A stretch of DNA of 64,000 nt, from NCBI RefSeq assembly GCF_017301735.1, contig NZ_CP071090.1:12383001-12447000 (forward strand), read 5' to 3'. How positions within the stretch are numbered: position 1 is the first letter of the stretch; each line of letters begins with the position of its first letter. Under the pieces are notes generated by a model. It ran no database searches. It was not told the origin of the DNA and saw nothing but the letters and a program-made list of their open reading frames with translations. The position numbers were made by a program, and so were the translations under genes. Positions 57,877 to 64,000 of the stretch are shown one piece after another. Source of the stretch: Pyxidicoccus parkwaysis (GTDB lineage Bacteria > Myxococcota > Myxococcia > Myxococcales > Myxococcaceae).

Positions 57877-60516
57877 ATGCATCCCCGAGTCGTCCCGCTC
57901 ATCCTCTGCATGCTGCTCCTGGGGGCCGCGCCGGCCCATGCCCAGGTTCCAGGTCCTCGCCGGAGTGTGACGGCGGTGCGCGTGGAGCAGCCGCCCGTGT
58001 TGGACGGCGTGCTGGACGATGCGGCCTGGGGGCAGGCCACCTTCACCACCGACTTCCTCCAGAAGGAACCGGACCAGGGTCTACCCGCCACGCTGCGCAC
58101 GGAAGTGGCATTCGTCTACGACGGCGACGCGCTCTATGTCGGCGCTCGGATGTTCAGCGATTCGCCAGCGGACATCGAGACGGTGATGACGCGGCGGGAC
58201 GAGAGCGGCGTGGCCGAGCGGCTCATCCTCTCCTTCGACACCTGGAATGACCGGCGCACGGCCTACAGCTTCGCGGTGACGGCCGCGGGCCAGCGCGTGG
58301 ACTGGTTCCACCCGGTGGACAGCGAGTACGAGCGCGACTTCTCCTTCAACCCGGTGTGGGAGGCGCGCACCCGGCTGACGGGCGAGGGCTGGGTGGCGGA
58401 GCTGCGCATTCCCTTCTCCCAACTGCGCTTCAACGACGGGGACGAGCAGGTGTGGGGCCTCAACCTCAACCGCTACATCCCTCGCCGCAATGAAGACGAC
58501 TTCTGGGTGGTGGTGCCGCGCCATGTCACCGGTTGGTCATCGTGGTTCGGTGAGCTGACGGGCGTGCGGGGCGTGCGGCCGTCGCGCCGGCTGGAGCTGC
58601 TGCCCTATGTGGCGGGGGACTGGCAGGTGAATGCCGGGCAGAACCCGCGCGCGGGCACGCCCTACGACGCGCGGCGAGACTGGGCGGGCCGGGTGGGTGG
58701 CGACGCGAAGGTGGGCCTGGGCCCCAACCTCACGCTGGACGCCACGGTGAATCCGGACTTCGGGCAGCTCGAGGCGGACCCGGCGGTGGTGAACCTCACC
58801 GCCTTCGAGACCTTCTTCGAGGAGCGCCGTCCCTTCTTCACGGAGGGCAGCCAGCTCTTCACCGGCAACGGGCCCACGTATTTCTATTCGCGCCGCGTCG
58901 GCGCCTCGCCGCGCCTGCTCGCGGACCTGCAGGCACAGCGGGACTACGTGGAGGCGCCCCGGGCGAGCACGCTGTGGGGCGCGGGGAAGCTCACCGGACG
59001 GCTGGCATCGGGCCTGTCCGTGGGCGCGCTGGCGGCCGTCACCGGCCACAGCTACGCGGACGTCTACGACTTCGACACGGCCGCAGAGGGCCGGGTGAAG
59101 CTGGAGCCCTTCACCGGCTACGGCGTGGTGCGCGTGCAGCAGGAGCTGGGCGAGGGCTCGGTGGTGGGCGCCATGGTGACGGGCGTGCACCGCGCGCTGA
59201 CGCCGCAGGGCCTGGGCGAGAGCCTCGCCTTCAACCTGCCCCAGCAGGCATACACGGCGGGCGCGGACGCGTCCTTCCGGCTGGGCGCGGGCGGCGAGTA
59301 CGTGCTCACGGCCTACGCGGGCGGCAGCTACGTGAGCGGCACGCGCGAGGCGATGGTGCGCCTGCAGCGCTCCAGCGCGCGGTACTACCAGCGGCCGGAC
59401 CAGACGTACGCGCGGCTGAATCCGGAGGCCACGTCGCTGTCGGGCTACACCGCGGGCGCGGTGCTGGAGCGGGTGAGCGGCCGGAACTGGCTGTGGCGCG
59501 TGCGCGGCTTCGCGGAGTCACCGGGCTTCGAAATCAACGACGTGGGCCGGCTCCAGTCGGCGGACGATTTGGACGCGGAGCTGAGCCTCACGTACCGGGA
59601 CACGGACCCGGGCCGGTGGCTGCGCGGCCTGGAGGCGACGCTGGCGCTGTACAACGACTGGAACTACGGCGGCGTGCGCCAGTCCACCAGCGTGTCCTCG
59701 ACGGTGAGCGTCACCTTCCCCAACTTCTGGACGGCGGAGGTGACGACCACGTACCTGCCGCGTGCGCTGTCAGACGGGCTGACGCGCGGCGGGCCGCTGA
59801 TGCAGACGGGGCAGGGCGTGGACCTCATCGCGGAAGTGTCCAACGCCTTCAGCGCGACGACGCGCTGGAGTCTCGAGACGAAGACGTGGCGCTACGAGAC
59901 GGGCAGTCACGGCTTCACCCTGGAGGGCAAGCTGGGCGTGCAGCCCACGCGGCGGCTGCGCCTGTCGGTGGAGCCGGGCGTGTCGCGCTACACGGAAGAG
60001 CCGCAGTACGTGGCCACGGTGTCCGGTGGCCGGGCGGAGACGTACGGCCAGCGCTACGTCTTCGGCGCGGTGGAGCGTCAGGAGTTGTTCGCTCGGCTGC
60101 GCGCGGACTTCTTCGTCACGCCGGACCTGAGCGTGGAGTTGTACGCGGAGCCCTTCGCGTCCAGCGGGAGCTACAGCCGCTTCGGGGAGTTGTTCCAGCC
60201 CCGGGGCCGCGCACTGCTCCGCTACGACGAGGCGAGCGTCACGCGCGCCGACGGCAAGCTGCGACTGGTGGCCCCCTCGGGGGAGGCCTTCGAGGTGGAT
60301 GACCCGGACTTCAACCTGCGCTCGCTGCGCAGCAACCTGGTGGTGCGCTGGGAGTTCCGGCCGGGCAGCACGCTCTTCGTGGTGTGGCAGCAGGACCGCT
60401 CCAATAACCGTGCGCTGGGACGCGTGCTGGAGCCGGACGCGCTGGGCAACAGCTTCTCCGCGCCGGGCAGCCACACGTTCGCGTTGAAGCTGGCCTGGTG
60501 GCTGCCGGTGAAGTGA
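57877..60516 (+). CDS. DUF5916 outer-membrane protein with N-terminal CBM9-like domain
   Basis: An 879-residue exported protein. The ATG at 57877 yields a signal peptide ending APAHAQ. An N-terminal carbohydrate-binding (CBM9-like) domain (about 35-200) starts PPVLDGVLDDAAWGQA and includes VAFVYDGDALYVGARM; the rest is a DUF5916 region (NPDFGQLEADPAVVNLTAFE and FEERRPFFTEGSQLF are its conserved core) with many amphipathic strands ending AFALKLAWWLPVK-like sequence. Family members are predicted outer-membrane barrels of unknown transport or enzymatic role. No ribosome site is obvious. Confidence 0.85.
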   Translation: MHPRVVPLILCMLLLGAAPAHAQVPGPRRSVTAVRVEQPPVLDGVLDDAAWGQATFTTDFLQKEPDQGLPATLRTEVAFVYDGDALYVGARMFSDSPADIETVMTRRDESGVAERLILSFDTWNDRRTAYSFAVTAAGQRVDWFHPVDSEYERDFSFNPVWEARTRLTGEGWVAELRIPFSQLRFNDGDEQVWGLNLNRYIPRRNEDDFWVVVPRHVTGWSSWFGELTGVRGVRPSRRLELLPYVAGDWQVNAGQNPRAGTPYDARRDWAGRVGGDAKVGLGPNLTLDATVNPDFGQLEADPAVVNLTAFETFFEERRPFFTEGSQLFTGNGPTYFYSRRVGASPRLLADLQAQRDYVEAPRASTLWGAGKLTGRLASGLSVGALAAVTGHSYADVYDFDTAAEGRVKLEPFTGYGVVRVQQELGEGSVVGAMVTGVHRALTPQGLGESLAFNLPQQAYTAGADASFRLGAGGEYVLTAYAGGSYVSGTREAMVRLQRSSARYYQRPDQTYARLNPEATSLSGYTAGAVLERVSGRNWLWRVRGFAESPGFEINDVGRLQSADDLDAELSLTYRDTDPGRWLRGLEATLALYNDWNYGGVRQSTSVSSTVSVTFPNFWTAEVTTTYLPRALSDGLTRGGPLMQTGQGVDLIAEVSNAFSATTRWSLETKTWRYETGSHGFTLEGKLGVQPTRRLRLSVEPGVSRYTEEPQYVATVSGGRAETYGQRYVFGAVERQELFARLRADFFVTPDLSVELYAEPFASSGSYSRFGELFQPRGRALLRYDEASVTRADGKLRLVAPSGEAFEVDDPDFNLRSLRSNLVVRWEFRPGSTLFVVWQQDRSNNRALGRVLEPDALGNSFSAPGSHTFALKLAWWLPVK

Positions 60517-60769
60517 CTCGCGCCGTGCGGTGACGCCCGGGGCGTCTCTTGCATCCGTGAGGCAGATGCCACCGGGTGGGCCGGGAGCCTATGTCAATGC
60601 CTGGCTCGGATTCCAATCCCCTCCCCAAGCAGTTGCGCGGTGGAGTCTGGATTTGGGCCGCGGCTATTTCTGGTAGCGCGACTTGCTCTACCGTTGGACG
60701 TATCTGTTTCGGGGCGGCCGGAAGTCCACCTGCTCCACGAAGCGCCTTGTCCTGTTACGGGAGAGAACC

Positions 60770-61657
60770 ATGCGCCACCACTCGCTGCGTTCGCTGTTGC
60801 TGCTGGCCACGCTGTTGATGGGTTGTTCCTCGGGAGTCCGGGTCAACGTCCTCGAGCCGGCGCGCGTGAATGTGGGCCCCGCGAAGCGGCTCGTCCTGGT
60901 GCAGGCGGAGGGCCAGTCCACCGTGCAGAGCTCCATCGCCAGGGAGCTGGAGCTGCAGACTCGGCAGATTGGCTACTTCGCCTTCACGGACCAGACCTAT
61001 GCGGGCGCGAGGGTGAACGTCTCCGGGGAGAAGGTGGAGCTGCAGGGCGACCAGGCCGTGGCCTTGAAGCCGGGGGAGATTGGCCTGCGCATCGACGTGC
61101 TCGGCTGGGACGCGGACCTGCAGAGGGGGCAGCTCGTGGCGATGGACGCGAACGGCAAGATTGGAGCGAGGAGGCCGTCGCGCAGGGAGCTCTATGCCGC
61201 GACGCTCATCCTGGGGGTGACGGCCTTCAACGCCGAGGGCAAGGTGCTCGCGCAGGATGAGTACTCGGGCCGGTTCGAGACGGCGCGGGCCGGCTTCCTG
61301 CTGCGCACGGCGACGGAGCAGTTGGTGGACCGCATGCTCCAGGACCTCACCCCGCGCCATGTCTCCCACTTCCTGAAGCTGGACGACGGGGATGAAGCGC
61401 AGAGGGCCATCATCCAGGTGGCGGAGCAGGGTGAGCTCGAGCAGGCCATCCGTCAGTTCAAGGGCTACACCGAGCAGCATCCGGACAATGCGGCGGGCTG
61501 GTACAACCTCGCCGTCCTGCTGGACGCGAGCGGCGACTACCGGCAGGCCATGCATCACTACTCGCGCGCCATCTCCCTGACGTCGAAGGACTCCTATGCG
61601 GAGATGCGGGACGCGTGTGTGCGCCGGCAGGCGATGCGTCTGGCGATGCGGGAGTGA
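60770..61657 (+). CDS. TPR lipoprotein
   Basis: A 295-residue lipoprotein. The ATG at 60770 follows GGGAGAGAACC; lipobox TLLMGCSS. The first 170 residues form an alpha/beta domain (VNVGPAKRLVLVQAEGQSTV, IGLRIDVLGWDADLQRGQLV) that resembles proteins measuring surface or stress states, followed by TPR-like repeats (ELEQAIRQFKGYTEQHPDNA, then AGWYNLAVLLDASGDYRQA). TPRs imply a protein partner in the periplasm. It stands between the DUF5916 gene and the SPFH pair on the same strand. Confidence 0.75.
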   Translation: MRHHSLRSLLLLATLLMGCSSGVRVNVLEPARVNVGPAKRLVLVQAEGQSTVQSSIARELELQTRQIGYFAFTDQTYAGARVNVSGEKVELQGDQAVALKPGEIGLRIDVLGWDADLQRGQLVAMDANGKIGARRPSRRELYAATLILGVTAFNAEGKVLAQDEYSGRFETARAGFLLRTATEQLVDRMLQDLTPRHVSHFLKLDDGDEAQRAIIQVAEQGELEQAIRQFKGYTEQHPDNAAGWYNLAVLLDASGDYRQAMHHYSRAISLTSKDSYAEMRDACVRRQAMRLAMRE

Positions 61658-61763
61658 AGTGAGTTGAGCCCAGTATCCGGCCGTCTTCACTCCGGCCTCG
61701 GAAGCCCCGCTCCACGACGTGGGCTGAGTACCGACACCGTCTCTCTCGCACTTCGACTTGCGA

Positions 61764-61795
61764 AAGTGTCTGTCGGACACTAACAATGTGTCGAC
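61764..61795. promoter_or_regulatory. Palindromic sites upstream of the SPFH gene
   Basis: AGTGTC-TGTCG-GACACT (61764-61780) is a perfect inverted repeat; a second element with GTGTCGACA follows at 61787-61795 so that TGTCGGACAC and GTGTCGACA face each other. The position 30-60 bases upstream of the SPFH start suits an operator for a dimeric repressor of the two-gene unit. No regulator gene is adjacent. Confidence 0.45.
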
Positions 61796-61823
61796 AATAC
61801 ACGAAGCGAGAGGGGCGGGCCCG

Positions 61824-62819
61824 ATGATTGGGTACATGAAGGCGGCACCGACGACGTACGTGATGCAGTTCGCGGGGGGCAATGTGGTCCGCGAGGGGGC
61901 GGGGCTCGCCTTCTTCTACTGGAAGCCGTCCGCGACGCTGGTCTCGGTGCCGGTGTCGAGCGCGGACGTCCCCTTCGCCTTCAACGAGGTGACGCGGGAC
62001 TTCCAGGCGGTGACGCTGCAGGGGCAGCTCACGTACCGCGTGGCGGACCCGAAGCGGCTGGCGTCGCTGCTGGACTACTCGGTGGGGCCGTCCGGGCGCT
62101 ACCGCTCGGACGACCCGGAGAAGCTGGCGGAGCGGCTGGTGCAGGTGGCGCAGGTGCGCGCGCGCACGGTGGTGCAGGGCATGCCGCTGCGTGAGGTGCT
62201 GGTGCACACGGACACCATCGAGGCGCAGGTGCTCGCGGCCCTGGCCGGAGCGGAGCCGGTGCGCTCGCTGGGCGTGGAGGTGATGGCCTTCTCGCTGCTG
62301 TCGGTGAAGCCGACACCGGAGATGGCGCGGGCGCTGGAGGCGGAGGCGCGCGAAGCCTTGCAGCGCTCGGCGGACGAGGCCATCTACGCGCGCCGCAACG
62401 CGGCCGTGGAGCAGGAGCGCCGCATCAAGGAAAGCGAGCTGGCCACGGAGCTGGCGGTGGAGGAGCGGCAGCGCCAGATTCGCGAGGCGAGGATGTCGGC
62501 GGACATCGCGGTGGAGGAGCAGCGCTCGGCGCTGATGGAGCGCTGGAGTCAGAACGAGCGCCAGGCCGCGGACGCGCGTGCCTACGCGCTGGAGAAGACG
62601 CTGGCGCCGGTGCGCGGAGTGGACTGGAAGACGCTGATGGCCACGTCGGCGAGTGGCGGAGACCCGGCGCTGAACATCGCGCTCGCCTTCCGGGAGATGG
62701 CGGAGAACGCGCAGCGCATCGGCGAATTGAACGTGTCGCCAGACCTGCTGCACTCGCTGGTGTCGAAGCCCGCGCGGCCCCCGCCCGTGCCCAAGCAGGA
62801 GGGCCCGCGCGAGCGCTGA
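61824..62819 (+). CDS. SPFH/band-7 domain protein
   Basis: A 331-residue protein. The ATG at 61824 follows GAGGGGCGGG. The SPFH domain (about 10-175) begins MIGYMKAAPTTYVMQ and GLAFFYWKPSATLVSVPVSS; a long coiled coil follows (about 180-260, RNAAVEQERRIKESELATEL). There is no hydrophobic anchor, so it is likely cytoplasmic and oligomeric, unlike flotillins. It is followed 18 bases later by an NAD-kinase-fold gene, an arrangement I recall in other bacteria, so the two products probably work together, perhaps as a sensor/effector pair; the task is unknown. Confidence 0.85.
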   Translation: MIGYMKAAPTTYVMQFAGGNVVREGAGLAFFYWKPSATLVSVPVSSADVPFAFNEVTRDFQAVTLQGQLTYRVADPKRLASLLDYSVGPSGRYRSDDPEKLAERLVQVAQVRARTVVQGMPLREVLVHTDTIEAQVLAALAGAEPVRSLGVEVMAFSLLSVKPTPEMARALEAEAREALQRSADEAIYARRNAAVEQERRIKESELATELAVEERQRQIREARMSADIAVEEQRSALMERWSQNERQAADARAYALEKTLAPVRGVDWKTLMATSASGGDPALNIALAFREMAENAQRIGELNVSPDLLHSLVSKPARPPPVPKQEGPRER

Positions 62820-62837
62820 CGGGAAAGGGGGCCGGCC

Positions 62838-63758
62838 ATGTACGAGAAGATTGTCCTCGTCACCCGCCGCACGCGGCTGGCGGGGCTGGTGGAGCGCTTC
62901 AACACGAAGAAGCAGGCGAAGTTCTACGTGGAGCACGCGGGGCAGGACTTCGAGGAGTTCTCCCGCGAGGACGAGGCCTACCGCCGCGCGGTGGACACGC
63001 TGCGGGACTCGCTGGGCCTGGGGCTACCGGTGCAGCAGGTGGACCGGGGCCTCGTGCCCACCTTCCTCTTCACGGGGAAGGAAATCGTCGTGGTGGCGGG
63101 GCAGGACGGGCTGGTGGCCAACGTGGCGAAGTACGTGGGAGAGCAGCCGCTGGTGGGCGTGAATCCGGACCCGGAGCGCTTCGACGGCGTGCTGCTGCCG
63201 TACCGCGTAGCGGGCGCGCGCGCGGCGGTGCGGCGTGTGTTGGAGGCCAAGGCGGGCTTCCGGCAGGTGACGCTGGCGGAGGCGTGCCTGGAGGACGGGC
63301 AGCGGCTGCTCGCCTTCAACGACTTGTTCATCGGCGCGAAGACGCACGTGTCGGCGCGCTACCGGCTGCGCTTCAGCGGCAAGGAGGAGGCGCAGTCGTC
63401 CAGTGGCGTGCTGGTGTCCACGGGGGCGGGCTCCAGCGGGTGGCTGTCGTCTGTCTTCACGCTGGCGAGGAGCCTGACGCAGCAGACGGGCGGAGTGCCG
63501 GGGCAGCCGTGGAAGCTGGGGTGGGAGGAGCCGAAGCTGGCCTTCGTGGTGCGAGAGCCCTTCATCAGCCGTCACTCGGCGGCGGACGTGGTGGGCGGCT
63601 TCGTGACGGCGGAGCACGAACTGGTGCTGGAGTCGCGGATGGCGTCGGGCGGCGTCATCTTCAGCGACGGCGTGGAAGAGGACTTCCTCAAGTTCGGCGC
63701 GGGCGCCACCGCGCGCATCCGCCCCGCGAAGCAGCGCGCGCGACTGGTGGTGGGCTGA
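62838..63758 (+). CDS. NAD-kinase-fold protein paired with SPFH protein
   Basis: A 306-residue protein with the ATP-NAD kinase / diacylglycerol-kinase-like fold. The canonical GGDG of the active site reads AGQDG (about residue 88); later motifs NDLFIGAKT and VSTGAGSSGW correspond to the NE/NxD and TGSTAY-like regions. The changed GGDG motif leaves open whether it phosphorylates NAD or only binds a nucleotide. It follows the SPFH gene by 18 bases and precedes a strong terminator hairpin, so the operon ends here. Confidence 0.8.
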   Translation: MYEKIVLVTRRTRLAGLVERFNTKKQAKFYVEHAGQDFEEFSREDEAYRRAVDTLRDSLGLGLPVQQVDRGLVPTFLFTGKEIVVVAGQDGLVANVAKYVGEQPLVGVNPDPERFDGVLLPYRVAGARAAVRRVLEAKAGFRQVTLAEACLEDGQRLLAFNDLFIGAKTHVSARYRLRFSGKEEAQSSSGVLVSTGAGSSGWLSSVFTLARSLTQQTGGVPGQPWKLGWEEPKLAFVVREPFISRHSAADVVGGFVTAEHELVLESRMASGGVIFSDGVEEDFLKFGAGATARIRPAKQRARLVVG

Positions 63759-63766
63759 CGGGCGAA

Positions 63767-63800
63767 GGCCGCCGTGCCCCGGTACACGGGCACGGCGGCC
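63767..63800. terminator. Perfect 13-base-pair terminator hairpin
   Basis: GGCCGCCGTGCCC (63767-63779) pairs with GGGCACGGCGGCC (63788-63800) around an eight-base loop. It separates the NAD-kinase-fold gene from the convergent gene at the right edge and probably serves both. Confidence 0.75.
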
Positions 63801-63840
63801 TCGGTGCATCATCCTCCCGGAACACGCGGGAGCTGTGGCC

Positions 63841-64000
63841 TCAGAAGTGGTCCTTGTAGAACTGCTTCAGCTCCTCCTTGGCCTCCTCGTGGGCCTCCTT
63901 CAGCTTGTCGATTTTCTGCTGCATCGCGCGGTCCTGCTTGTCCAGCTCGATGATGCGGGAGTGGACGAAGTCCATGCGCTCCTCGTCCTTGGAGGACTGC
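63841..64000 (-). CDS. 3' end of a coiled-coil protein gene
   Basis: The last 52 codons of a gene entering from the right: MDFVHSRIIELDKQDRAMQQ, then KIDKLKEAHEEAKEELKQ and YKDHF with TGA at 63841. The visible part is one continuous, highly charged coiled coil. Family unknown because the N-terminus is outside. Confidence 0.7.
   Translation of the reverse strand, partial: QSSKDEERMDFVHSRIIELDKQDRAMQQKIDKLKEAHEEAKEELKQFYKDHF

Overview
The window is high-GC DNA that looks like a chromosome segment from a fruiting, predatory myxobacterium of the Myxococcus/Corallococcus/Pyxidicoccus type. The inference rests on many lipobox-bearing secreted proteins, an HRDV-type Ser/Thr kinase, a DUF1629 (Imm11-like) protein, PEGA, DUF5916 and HYR/ELWxxDGT proteins, dispersed transposase remnants, and a large glucan-degrading operon. 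Species cannot be set from the sequence alone.

Layout. 1-8.5 kb: a DEAD-box helicase cut by the window edge, an M35-type and an M4-type secreted metallopeptidase, a RibD_C-domain reductase, a truncated GFA gene and a DUF4136 lipoprotein. 8.6-21.3 kb is an accessory zone full of broken genes. It holds remnants of an IS91-like transposase (two here, a third at 3.1 kb) that share the same frameshift, two copies of that element's putative 3' end, two IS66-type ends facing a seven-bladed lectin gene, and fragments of HEAT, NHL, SDR, RCC1 and trypsin genes. Intact genes there are a Cys-rich lipoprotein, a three-gene operon of paired secreted proteins around a membrane protein, a beta-propeller protein, a B12/radical SAM enzyme, a polysaccharide deacetylase and a ricin-type lectin. 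The zone ends at a 3' tRNA remnant with an intact terminator (21.2 kb), which could be an old integration boundary. 21.4-29.1 kb: amidase, two hypothetical proteins, a frameshifted HYR-repeat lipoprotein, Dps, an AraC regulator and an alpha/beta hydrolase.

29.6-46.1 kb, all on the minus strand, is a putative beta-1,3-glucan utilisation locus. A secreted CBM6/thaumatin-like (GH64-like) protein is followed by an operon of about 14 kb whose genes mostly overlap by ATGA: a binding lipoprotein, a ROK repressor, a GH16 laminarinase-like lipoprotein, a peptide/oligosaccharide ABC importer (binding protein, permease, a permease-ATPase fusion, a second ATPase), a GH1 beta-glucosidase, a glycosidase fused to a predicted outer-membrane beta-barrel, and two small lipoproteins. 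Extracellular enzymes would cut glucan, the importer would take up oligosaccharides, GH1 would finish hydrolysis, and the ROK protein would sense the product. Fungal cell wall is a likely substrate, but this is inference.

46.4-64 kb: a small coiled-coil protein; a harpin-like Gln/Gly-rich protein next to a 1176-residue protein with peptidoglycan-binding and C39-like peptidase domains (candidate secreted effector); a TonB-dependent receptor; a PEGA protein and a membrane-anchored kinase; a DUF1629 protein; a metallophosphoesterase; a DUF5916 outer-membrane protein; a TPR lipoprotein; an SPFH/NAD-kinase-like gene pair; and the 3' end of a coiled-coil gene.
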